Shown here in pieces: positions 1 through 6,354 of a stretch of DNA of 7,396 bases. The position numbers and the translations under genes were made by a program. The DNA lies in assembly GCA_016209725.1 (NCBI GenBank), contig JACQVO010000103.1, positions 1 to 7,396 on the forward strand, given 5' to 3'. The notes beneath the pieces were generated by a model. That model was not told where the DNA came from. It saw only the letters and a list, made by a program, of their open reading frames with translations, and did no database searches. This DNA is from Candidatus Methylomirabilota bacterium. Its GTDB lineage: Bacteria; Methylomirabilota; Methylomirabilia; Methylomirabilales; 2-02-FULL-66-22. Position 1 is the first letter of the stretch, and every line of letters starts with the position of its first letter.

Positions 1-353
1 ATGATGCTGCCCAGGCCGAAGAAGAGGACTAGGACGGTGATGGCCTCCGCCGCCCGGGTGATAGGGCGCCGCCACTCCGCCTTGCAGAGACGCAGGATGG
101 CCGAGATGAGGGTGCCGGCGTGGCTGATGCCGATGAAGAAGACGAAGTTCACGATATAGAATCCCCAGGCCACCGGGCGGTTCAGCCCGGTGACGCCGAG
201 CCCGTAGCGGAGTTGCAGGGTGTAGGCGTACATGCCCCACAGGGTCATCGCCAGAAGGGGGGCGGCGCCGAGCCAGAACCGGCGTGTGGTGCCGAGGACC
301 GGGGCGAACAGGACCGCCTCTCCCTGATCCTGCTGGTGGATGGGGCCCGCCAT
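1..353 (-). CDS. NrfD/PsrC-family membrane subunit (N-terminal part, runs off the left edge)
   Basis: This is the integral membrane subunit expected to exchange electrons with the quinone pool and to anchor the Mo/Fe-S subunits to the periplasmic face. Translating the reverse strand from the ATG at 353 gives 117 residues before the window ends. Three hydrophobic stretches are visible at about residues 26-48, 62-87 and 101-117. The segment WGFYIVNFVFFIGISHAG (63-80) is a hallmark of the NrfD/PsrC/ActC family. The start is supported by an AAGGAGG ribosome site about 7 nt upstream, inside the end of the ferredoxin gene. Only one base separates that gene's stop from this ATG, so the two are almost certainly translationally coupled. 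Full family members have 8-10 helices and about 300-450 residues, so most of this gene lies outside the window. The family is secure. Whether it is closest to PsrC, QrcD or ActC cannot be decided from this fragment. Confidence 0.92.
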   Translation of the reverse strand, partial: MAGPIHQQDQGEAVLFAPVLGTTRRFWLGAAPLLAMTLWGMYAYTLQLRYGLGVTGLNRPVAWGFYIVNFVFFIGISHAGTLISAILRLCKAEWRRPITRAAEAITVLVLFFGLGSI

Positions 354-354
354 C

Positions 355-1038
355 TCATCCCTCCTTCAGGTAAAAAACCTTCGGTGAGGTCCCCAGCTCT
401 TCCAGCATCCGGTAGGCCCGGGGACCCCGGGCGAGGTGCGAGGCCTCGGTGGTCGGGTCGTCCAGGTCGCCGAAGATCAGGGCGCGGGCCGGGCAGGCCT
501 GGATGCAGGCAGGCGTGTATTCCCCCTCGCCCCGCACCTCCCGTCCCTCGGCGCGGGCCGCCTCCCGGGCGTGCTGGAGGTGATGGTGGCAGAAGTCGCA
601 CATCTCAACCACGCCGGTGGGCCGGATGGCGAAGTCCGGATTCAGGGCCTCCCGGAGATCCGCCGGCCAGGTGGGGGCCTGCCAGTTGAAGTAGGTCACC
701 CCGTAAGGACACGCCTGCACGCAGAACCGGCAGCCGATGCAGCGGGCGAACACATGGCTGACGATCCCCTCGGGGCTCTTGGTCATGGCCTGGACGGGGC
801 AGACCTTCACGCACGGTGGGCTGTCGCACTGCTGGCAGGGGCGGGGGATGAATCGGGTCCGGACGCGCGGGAATTCCCCCTCCACCTCGGGGATGACCGT
901 CATCCAGTGCATCGAGCGACCGGCCTGTGCCTGGGACGGCGCGACCACCGGCACGTTGTTTTCGGCCTTGCAGGCCACGACGCAAGCCTGGCAGCCCGTG
1001 CAGCGATCCAGATCAATGACCATACCCCAGCGCGCCAT
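355..1038 (-). CDS. 4Fe-4S ferredoxin subunit of a Mo/NrfD complex (PsrB/NrfC-like)
   Basis: This 227-residue electron-transfer subunit should carry four [4Fe-4S] clusters between the molybdopterin subunit and the NrfD membrane subunit. All 16 cysteines are present in the family pattern: C13-C16-C19-C23, C68-C71-C76-C80, C100-C103-C106-C110, and C147-C150 with C178-C182. The N-terminus MARWGMVIDLDRCTGCQAC and the C-terminal EELGTSPKVFYL are typical of PsrB/DmsB/ActB-type subunits. No export signal is visible, which suits a subunit that crosses the membrane bound to its Tat-exported partner. I chose the ATG at 1038 because GAGGAG sits just upstream and the family starts there. An in-frame TTG at 1056 would add six residues (MVIEEN) but would use part of a palindrome as coding sequence. 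It lies 25 nt after the Mo subunit gene and 1 nt before the NrfD gene. Confidence 0.95.
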   Translation of the reverse strand: MARWGMVIDLDRCTGCQACVVACKAENNVPVVAPSQAQAGRSMHWMTVIPEVEGEFPRVRTRFIPRPCQQCDSPPCVKVCPVQAMTKSPEGIVSHVFARCIGCRFCVQACPYGVTYFNWQAPTWPADLREALNPDFAIRPTGVVEMCDFCHHHLQHAREAARAEGREVRGEGEYTPACIQACPARALIFGDLDDPTTEASHLARGPRAYRMLEELGTSPKVFYLKEG

Positions 1039-1047
1039 GTTCTCCTC

Positions 1048-1065
1048 AATGACCAATTGGTCATT
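1048..1065. promoter_or_regulatory. Perfect 18-bp palindrome between Mo-subunit and ferredoxin genes
   Basis: AATGACCAATTGGTCATT is a perfect inverted repeat centred between 1056 and 1057. It overlaps the TAA stop of the molybdopterin subunit gene (1064-1066) and ends just before the GAGGAG ribosome site of the ferredoxin gene. In RNA it can fold as a 7-bp stem with an AAUU loop. As DNA, TGACC-N4-GGTCA resembles operators of TetR-type repressors. The symmetry is seen directly; any function is inference. Confidence 0.5.
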
Positions 1066-3550
1066 ACGCTCGTGTTATCCGCACTCGGGTCGCGAAAAGC
1101 GCTGGTGTTCCCGTCAGCCGATCCGCCTCGCCCCCGATGAGCCGATTCGGGTTCGCCCCCCAAGCTTCCGCGAAGCGTCCTCCGGCTGCGTGGCCGGAAC
1201 CGAAGGGCACGTGCACCACTTCCGGGGCGATGCCCTGGTAGAGGCGGGCGCGGAGCCGCAGCCGTCCTCCCGGCGACTCCAGCCAGACCTCGTCGCCATC
1301 CCTGATGCCGAGTTTGTGGGCGCTCTCCGGGTTGATCTCGACGGCGATCTCCCAGGGGCGGCTGGTCCGCACATTGGGGATCTCGCCGAGCCACGGCTGA
1401 TTGGCGGTGCGGGTCCCGGCCAGGCTCATGGGCTTGGACATGATGAGGTGGAGGGGGTACTCCTTCTCCTCTCCCACGAAACGCGGTGGCTCGTGATGGG
1501 GGAGGAAGACCCGGTCCCCGCGCGCCTGGATTCCCAGGGCGTCCAGGAGGCCATCCAGGCCCACTCCAGATGCGGCGCCCCGGCGGGTCAGAGCCTCGAG
1601 GCGCTGCCGCAGTGTCTGGAAGAAAAACTCGAACTTGCCCGAGGGAGTGCGGAAGGCTCGCTCCCGGTTCCCAAACGAATAGGCCGGATCCCACCACCCG
1701 CCCCGTTCCGCCACCTGGCTCCAGAACTCGTCGAAGGTCTTGTAGGTGGGAAGCCAGAAGCCCGCGTCCGCTTGGCGCCGCTGCCGGGCCTCCTCGAACG
1801 GTGTCGTCATGATGAGGCCCCCCTGGGCCCCGGCGACGCCCCGGACTCCTTCCTTGAGAGCCTCGCTAAATTCCTTCCACGGGAAGGCGGCTGCCACCGT
1901 TCCGGAGAGGCCCTGCGCGATCTGGATGAGGACGTCCCCCGTGTGGCGCGTCTGGTGCCGGGGTTCCAGCACCGGCTGGCGAAGGCCCAGCACGGCCGGC
2001 CCCCAGGTGGCCTCTATGGGATCGTCCTGCCACCGCTCCAGGGACGTGTGGTCGGGAAGGATCAGGTCCGCATGTCGGCTGCTCTCATCAGGGAAGGGGG
2101 AGAAGCTGACGATGAAGGGGATCGCGTCCAGAAGCTCTGGGTGCCGCACAAATTCTGATACCGAGTAGACCGGGTTGGCGTAGTAGAGGAACAGCGCTTT
2201 GGGCCGGTATGGAGAACCGGTTCGTAGGGCCTCTGGGAGGGCGGAAACGACCGAGGAGGCCAGCGGGCTCTTGACCGTCCCGGCGCCGTCAATCCGGGGA
2301 GCGGCCAGACCTCGCAGCGCTGCGGCGTCGCGGGTCACCGGGGGCAGGGGCGTGAGAGGCGGCCGTCGCTGGATGACGGTCCCTCCCGGAACCTCGATGC
2401 TTCCCACCAGGGCGTTCAGGGCGTGGATGGCCAGTCGGTTGTAGAGGCCATTGGTGTGGAACCCGGCGCCACGCTCCGCCAGGGCCACCGCAGGGCGGGT
2501 GGCGGCGAACTCACGTGCGACGCGAACGATGGTCTGGATGGGGACGCCGGTCAGGGCCGAGACGGCTTCGGGGCGGTAGTCGTTCATGACCAGCGATCGG
2601 AAGCCGAGATGGCTCGTTCCGGCGGCATCCTGCCAGTCGTCGAAGCCGAAGGTCCAGGCCTCAACGAACTCCTTCTCGTACAACCCTTCACTGACGATCA
2701 CGTGGGCCATGGCGAGCGCCAGGGCCCCGTCGGTTCCGGGACGCAACGGAATCCACTCGTCGGCCTTCGCCGCCGTGACTGAAAACCGCGGCTCCACCTG
2801 GACGAGGCGCCCGCGCCGGCCTGGCGTCCCCTGCCGCAGGTGACTGTATGCCCGTGCCTGACGAACAGGGGACCATCCGGCTTCCAGGAGGCCGGCCCCG
2901 AAGGAGAGGATGTACGCGCTGTTCTCCAGGTCGTAGGCGATCGGCTCTGCGATGCCTTGGGTGAGAAATAGGGTCTGGCGCGACGCCTCGCACCCGCTGG
3001 CCGTGGAGAGGTAGTTCGGCGAACCATAGGCCTCCAGGAAGCGGAGCAGGAGGCTTTGCATCAAACCGCGAACCTGACCGGCCATGAGCAGGAGGGTGTG
3101 GGCTTCACCCTTCGCCCGGAGATCGCGCAGGCGCTGCACGACCGTCGCGACGGCCTCCTCCCAAGAGATTGGCTGCCACTGGCCCTGGCCGCGTGCGCCA
3201 GCGCGCTTCATCGGCCCTCGGAAGCGATCGGGGTCATACAGGGCCTGAAGGCCGGCTACACCTTTGGGGCAGACGGATCCCCGGCTGATGGGGTGGTAGG
3301 GGTTGCCCTGGATTTTCACGGCGCGCTTCACACCGTCCTGGACGCCCGTGATGGTCCGGACCTGGATGCCGCATCCCCCGGGACATTGCTGACAGACAGA
3401 GGCCACCCATCCCTCGATCCCCTGGGGCGGAACTTCCGCTTCGTAGGTCGCAGCCTGCAAGTCGCCGATGGCACGAATACCCTGGCAACCCGCGGCCGCG
3501 GCCACCAGTGTTCCACTCCATCCAAGGAAACCTCGCCGCGAGAGCTTCAT
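1064..3550 (-). CDS. Molybdopterin oxidoreductase, Tat-exported large subunit (PsrA/PhsA/QrcB-like)
   Basis: This 828-residue large subunit belongs to the DMSO-reductase (complex iron-sulfur molybdoenzyme) superfamily and should act in the periplasm. The N-terminus carries a twin-arginine signal (LSRRGFLGWSG, residues 3-13) and a short hydrophobic stretch ending at C22. A [4Fe-4S] motif follows: C53-x2-C56-x3-C60, then C94 in VCPKG. C187 in TASGCEAS lies where related enzymes have their Mo-ligating residue. The C-terminal about 120 residues form the molybdopterin dinucleotide-binding domain (EINPESAHKLGIRDGDEVWL and after). The reading frame is intact. The start at 3550 has GGAG 5 nt upstream and puts the Tat motif at the very N-terminus. 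An alternative ATG at 3622 would add 24 residues and lie 7 nt after the cytochrome stop, but has a poor ribosome site. The substrate is unknown. Polysulfide/thiosulfate-type reductases, QrcB and ActB are the closest architectures. Confidence 0.94.
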   Translation of the reverse strand: MKLSRRGFLGWSGTLVAAAAGCQGIRAIGDLQAATYEAEVPPQGIEGWVASVCQQCPGGCGIQVRTITGVQDGVKRAVKIQGNPYHPISRGSVCPKGVAGLQALYDPDRFRGPMKRAGARGQGQWQPISWEEAVATVVQRLRDLRAKGEAHTLLLMAGQVRGLMQSLLLRFLEAYGSPNYLSTASGCEASRQTLFLTQGIAEPIAYDLENSAYILSFGAGLLEAGWSPVRQARAYSHLRQGTPGRRGRLVQVEPRFSVTAAKADEWIPLRPGTDGALALAMAHVIVSEGLYEKEFVEAWTFGFDDWQDAAGTSHLGFRSLVMNDYRPEAVSALTGVPIQTIVRVAREFAATRPAVALAERGAGFHTNGLYNRLAIHALNALVGSIEVPGGTVIQRRPPLTPLPPVTRDAAALRGLAAPRIDGAGTVKSPLASSVVSALPEALRTGSPYRPKALFLYYANPVYSVSEFVRHPELLDAIPFIVSFSPFPDESSRHADLILPDHTSLERWQDDPIEATWGPAVLGLRQPVLEPRHQTRHTGDVLIQIAQGLSGTVAAAFPWKEFSEALKEGVRGVAGAQGGLIMTTPFEEARQRRQADAGFWLPTYKTFDEFWSQVAERGGWWDPAYSFGNRERAFRTPSGKFEFFFQTLRQRLEALTRRGAASGVGLDGLLDALGIQARGDRVFLPHHEPPRFVGEEKEYPLHLIMSKPMSLAGTRTANQPWLGEIPNVRTSRPWEIAVEINPESAHKLGIRDGDEVWLESPGGRLRLRARLYQGIAPEVVHVPFGSGHAAGGRFAEAWGANPNRLIGGEADRLTGTPALFATRVRITRA

Positions 3551-3629
3551 GCTCTCTCCCGCCCGCCATGCGTCATTGGGATTTGGCTTCGTCGTGAGCT
3601 CAGCCGAACGGTCCTTGGTCATTTCTGTC

Positions 3630-4136
3630 TCACCGGTGACAGGTGACACACGCCGTGGACACCTTCTGCTGCTCGTGACAGGCAACGCATACATCCATGT
3701 TGAACCGCACCAGGGCTCGCCGCGGCGGGGTCGTTTGCTCGGCCATGGGTCCATGGCAGGTGGCACAGGGGATGTTCCCGAGCGTCACATGCCGCCGGTG
3801 CGAGAAATAGGCCGCGGCATCCGGCGGGATGGCGTAAAGGCGCTGCCATCGCAGAGGTTCCCCCCGCTTAGCGAATTCCCGGATCTTTGCCTCTTCGGGG
3901 TTGTCGCTCATCTTGGCGCTATGACACATGAGGCACGTCTGAATCGTGGGGAGCGTGGCAAAGGCCTGCTCACGGACATACCGGTGGCAGATCGCGCAAT
4001 CCAGCCCCTTGGAGACGTGCGCCTTGTGATTGAAGGCGATCGGCTGCTCCGCGGCCGCGGCTGGCTTGTTCGCCGCCAGGAGCAGGACGATCATTCCTGC
4101 GACCACCAGAACGCCGCGCAGCCACACTGCACGCAT
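3630..4136 (-). CDS. Pentaheme c-type cytochrome, class III/c7-like (QrcA/ActA-like)
   Basis: A 168-residue exported cytochrome with five CXXCH heme sites: CAICH (47-51), CLMCH (68-72), CATCH (124-128), CVACH (150-154) and CVTCH (163-167). Two histidine-rich segments, FNHKAHV (35-41) and FSHRRHV (111-117), precede hemes 1 and 3 and probably supply distal ligands, as in cytochrome c7/c3 folds. A Sec-type signal occupies about residues 1-29 (hydrophobic core VVAGMIVLLLAA, then PAAAAE). The ATG at 4136 was chosen because it begins the signal peptide and has GGAGAG upstream. The frame is open farther upstream, but that part is the reverse-frame shadow of the preceding cytochrome gene. Multiheme cytochromes of this size stand next to the Mo subunit in Qrc and ActABCDE complexes, so it is probably a tightly bound electron entry or exit subunit. 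The last heme motif is one residue from the C-terminus. Confidence 0.92.
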   Translation of the reverse strand: MRAVWLRGVLVVAGMIVLLLAANKPAAAAEQPIAFNHKAHVSKGLDCAICHRYVREQAFATLPTIQTCLMCHSAKMSDNPEEAKIREFAKRGEPLRWQRLYAIPPDAAAYFSHRRHVTLGNIPCATCHGPMAEQTTPPRRALVRFNMDVCVACHEQQKVSTACVTCHR

Positions 4137-4171
4137 CGAGGCTCTCCGCACCGTGGGACTCCTGGCGAGAC

Positions 4172-4528
4172 CTACTTCGCCAGGGATCGGAGGTACGCTA
4201 TGACATCCTGGATCTGATCTTCCTTCAGTGTGTTGCCGATGGCGGGCATGAGCGGGGATTTCTTCACGGCTGCACCGCCTCCCTTGATGATCTGAAGGAG
4301 ATACGGGTCCTTGAGGCTCGCTGCGTACGTCTTGTCCGACAGGTCCCGCGGCTTCGGATTCAGCGCGGCGGCTGCTGGACTGTCCCCCTTGCCGGCGGAC
4401 CCGTGGCAACTGGCACAATATTGTTGGAAGGCCGCCTTGCCCTTGGCCACGTCCGCGCCGCTGGCCAACCCCTGAAAGATAATGCCCACGCCCAACGCCA
4501 ACGCCAGCATCGAAAGGGCAGTCTTCAT
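4172..4528 (-). CDS. Monoheme class I cytochrome c, periplasmic
   Basis: A 118-residue small soluble cytochrome c. A Sec signal spans about residues 1-24 (MKTALSMLALALGVGIIFQG). The single heme site is CASCH (38-42), and the likely axial methionine is M94 in SPLMPAIG, the usual spacing for class I cytochromes of the c551/c552/cbb3-CcoP type. The C-terminal helix ends in IQDVIAYLRSLAK, a family signature. The start at 4528 is favoured over the upstream in-frame TTG (4564) because AAGGAGG lies 8 nt before this ATG and the signal peptide then begins at residue 1. It sits after a 161-nt repeat-rich gap and 35 nt before the pentaheme c7-like gene. It could be the diffusible or docked partner of the complex, in the role ActE plays in alternative complex III. 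That role is inference. Confidence 0.94.
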   Translation of the reverse strand: MKTALSMLALALGVGIIFQGLASGADVAKGKAAFQQYCASCHGSAGKGDSPAAAALNPKPRDLSDKTYAASLKDPYLLQIIKGGGAAVKKSPLMPAIGNTLKEDQIQDVIAYLRSLAK

Positions 4529-4550
4529 TCCATGTTCCTCCTTCGGTTCA

Positions 4551-4564
4551 TTGAACGTGGTCAA
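4551..4564. promoter_or_regulatory. Possible FNR/CRP-family binding site
   Basis: TTGAACGTGGTCAA agrees with the FNR consensus TTGAT-N4-ATCAA at 8 of 10 defined positions, being symmetric at TTGA/TCAA. It lies 22 nt upstream of the monoheme cytochrome start, very close to its ribosome site. If used it would more likely act on a nearby or internal promoter as a blocking site than as a classic activator site. No clear -10/-35 pair is visible beside it, so this is a weak call. Confidence 0.2.
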
Positions 4565-4573
4565 TTCTCTATT

Positions 4574-4675
4574 GGGCCATTGGCCCCTGGCTAGAGGCGT
4601 TCGCCTGTTCGGGAGTTCGGCGTTTCTGACGTGTTTGATGAACTGCCGAACTGCCGACCGGTCGAACTGCCGAAC
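4574..4675. repeat. Cluster of inverted and direct repeats in the 161-nt gap between two cytochrome genes
   Basis: Three symmetric elements are packed here. GGGCCATTGGCCC (4574-4586) is a perfect palindrome around one base. AGGCGTTCGCCT (4595-4606) is a 5-bp inverted repeat. GTTCGGGAGTTCG (4607-4619) is complementary, with one mismatch, to CGAACTGCCGAAC (4663-4675). The 12-mer GAACTGCCGAAC occurs twice (4640-4651 and 4664-4675), with a further partial copy between. In the leftward transcript this begins about 15 nt after the stop of the pentaheme cytochrome gene and could fold into a long hairpin. It could act as an attenuator, an RNA-stability element or a dispersed intergenic repeat. No uridine run follows, so it is not a standard terminator. 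Confidence 0.6.
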
Positions 4676-4689
4676 ACTTTAAGGCACTT

Positions 4690-5883
4690 CTATTGCAGCG
4701 GTCGCGAGTCCTTGGCCATCTCCTGCACCATGTCAGCGGGCTGGAGAATGAGCGGCGTGTAGCTATAGGTCAACGCCACCTCCACACTCAGGTTCCGCTG
4801 GTAGGTGCGGCCCCCTATCACCTGGTCCTGGGTCATCTCGCGGGTGATGGGGAAGACAATCTGCTCGATGCGTGACTCCTGGGGGCCCAGCCGGTTGTCC
4901 GTGAGGATCGTGCTGACTTTCAAGAAAATGTCGGCGTCCGTCTCCAGGGCGTTGTGTTGGGCGTCACCCAGGACTTTCTGATACCGGATGGTGGCCTCCC
5001 GGAGGATGGTGCCCCGGGCATCCTTGAGTCGGCCGGTGAGCAGCACCTTCCGCGAGGGAATGCCCGTGGGCATCTTGTGGCCCGATCCCACGTTGGTCAC
5101 CCGGACCCGGACCCGGACTGCATCCGAGCCCTTGCTGACCTCGAGGATTTCCACCTTGGCGGCACGCAGGAGCTGCTCAACGGAGTGGCCGCCCTGGAGG
5201 TCATGCTTGTTGACGCGCTTCGTTGAAACCTTGACACCCGCCTTTACCGTTGTGGCATTTTTCACGGTGGGCATGTGGCAGTCCTGGCACTGCACCCCCT
5301 TGGCGGCGTACGGGCTCTCCTTCCACTCGCTGTAGGTGCCCATGATCACTGTCCCGTTCTTGGCGATGAGCTCGTGGCAGCCCCCACACAGCTCGGACTT
5401 CTCGTGGACCGAGGAGAACGTGGTGAGGTGTCCCGGGGATGTGGTATCACCCAGGGGGCCGAACTTCACCGAGCCGGGTCGCATGGTGTACGGCTCGGTC
5501 CGGATGTCCATATTCACGACGGAGATCGTGTGGCAGAAGTCGCAGGTCACGCCTTCTCGGGTGACCTCCTGCCGGAGGGCGAAATCCCGGGAGACGCGGG
5601 TAGTGGGAGCGTGACACCGCAGACAGGATTCCCGGCCCTTCCCATCGGTGGCCTTGATCACCTGCATGAACACCACGTCGAAGACGGGATCCGTCAGGGA
5701 CATGGCGTGGAGCGATCGGGACCACATCTGGTAGATATCCTCGTGACAGGTTGCGCAGACCTTGGCGCTGGTGTACGGGCTGCTTTTCGCCTCACCGGCC
5801 TGGCCCCGCACCGCCGCCAGGAGGAGGATGGCTGCTGCCAGGCCAACCGCTGTCCACTTCATCCCCAGGCTTCGCATGGCCAT
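4690..5883 (-). CDS. Pentaheme cytochrome c with C-terminal heme-free domain (cytochrome c554-like)
   Basis: A 397-residue exported multiheme cytochrome. The signal peptide covers about residues 1-29 (core GLAAAILLLAAV, then GQAG). Five CXXCH sites lie in the first half: CATCH (43-47), CLRCH (87-91), CDFCH (114-118), CGGCH (166-170) and CQDCH (199-203), spaced as in the cytochrome c554/c'-like families. From about residue 240 on there is no heme motif. That half contains VTNVGSGHKMPTG (262-274), a GHK-x-PTG signature seen after the heme region in many multiheme cytochromes, and alternating hydrophobic residues that suggest a beta-sandwich. The start at 5883 follows TAGGAGG with 5-nt spacing. 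That ribosome site overlaps the stop of the preceding receiver-like gene, so the two are coupled. A substrate-binding or partner-docking role for the C-terminal half is inference. Redox partner and substrate are unknown. Confidence 0.93.
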   Translation of the reverse strand: MAMRSLGMKWTAVGLAAAILLLAAVRGQAGEAKSSPYTSAKVCATCHEDIYQMWSRSLHAMSLTDPVFDVVFMQVIKATDGKGRESCLRCHAPTTRVSRDFALRQEVTREGVTCDFCHTISVVNMDIRTEPYTMRPGSVKFGPLGDTTSPGHLTTFSSVHEKSELCGGCHELIAKNGTVIMGTYSEWKESPYAAKGVQCQDCHMPTVKNATTVKAGVKVSTKRVNKHDLQGGHSVEQLLRAAKVEILEVSKGSDAVRVRVRVTNVGSGHKMPTGIPSRKVLLTGRLKDARGTILREATIRYQKVLGDAQHNALETDADIFLKVSTILTDNRLGPQESRIEQIVFPITREMTQDQVIGGRTYQRNLSVEVALTYSYTPLILQPADMVQEMAKDSRPLQ

Positions 5884-5892
5884 CCCTTCCTC

Positions 5893-6354
5893 CTACCGCT
5901 GCCGGACCCTCCGTGTGAGGGAGGCCAGGGCTGTCTCGCCCCGCACGCGGCCCGGGCGGGAGCGTGTGGCTGTCCCTCCGGGTGCCGGATCCCCCTGCTG
6001 GCGGGGGAAGCCCCGGATCGCGCGGACGAGGTCCGTCGGCTGGGTCGTCACGACGCGACGCCGGTCATAGACCGTGGCGAAATTGTGGTCGAGATCCAAG
6101 GCGACCACCCGTCCCGCGGGATGCCGCTGCAGGATCCCTGTGAGGGTCGGGGATTGGTTGCTCGCATCGGACTCTTCCACGATGACCACTTCGGGCCGGA
6201 GGGCTTCGACCGCTTCCAGGGCTTTGGCCGGATCGCTCTCCATCCCGACGACCTGCATGGCGCGCCGCCCCTGCAGCAGACTCCGGATGCCCTGGGCAAA
6301 GAGCGCGTGGCGGAAGACGATATAGATTCTGCACCTGACCGGTGGGGCGCCCAT
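5893..6354 (-). CDS. Degenerate response-regulator receiver domain protein without HTH
   Basis: A 153-residue protein whose residues 8-115 follow the NarL/LuxR-type receiver pattern: RIYIVFRHALFAQGIRSLL corresponds to the usual IVDDHALFREGLRALL, and ALRPEVVIVEES to RPDVVLMDL. Every key residue is changed. The acidic pair is F14-R15, the phospho-acceptor aspartate is E60, the conserved Thr/Ser is D87, and the conserved lysine is V102. It therefore cannot be phosphorylated in the usual way, and E60 may mimic the phosphorylated state. The C-terminus is a basic Gly/Pro-rich tail ending SLTRRVRQR, which looks like only the opening of a LuxR-type HTH (LTRRE...). The rest of the HTH is absent. The start is uncertain: ATG 6354 fits the domain boundary but has only a distant AGGA, while ATG 6375 and GTG 6498 are possible. 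It is the first gene of the cluster, 9 nt before the pentaheme cytochrome gene. Confidence 0.75.
   Translation of the reverse strand: MGAPPVRCRIYIVFRHALFAQGIRSLLQGRRAMQVVGMESDPAKALEAVEALRPEVVIVEESDASNQSPTLTGILQRHPAGRVVALDLDHNFATVYDRRRVVTTQPTDLVRAIRGFPRQQGDPAPGGTATRSRPGRVRGETALASLTRRVRQR

Noticed and set aside
120..1140. Rightward open frames opposite the NrfD and ferredoxin genes (120-689, 436-1140)
   Set aside because: They are Arg/Gly/Pro-rich reverse-strand shadows of genes with complete family motifs, as expected in GC-rich DNA.
737..2158. 473-codon rightward open frame opposite the Mo subunit gene
   Set aside because: It has no recognisable domain and lies antisense to a clear molybdopterin oxidoreductase and ferredoxin gene.
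4137..4418. Upstream extension of the pentaheme c7-like cytochrome frame
   Set aside because: It overlaps the monoheme cytochrome gene in another frame, is basic and low in complexity, and would bury the signal peptide.
5095..5120. Tandem hexamer repeat (CCGGAC-type)
   Set aside because: It encodes VRVRVRV, a beta-strand in the cytochrome's C-terminal domain, so it is explained by coding.
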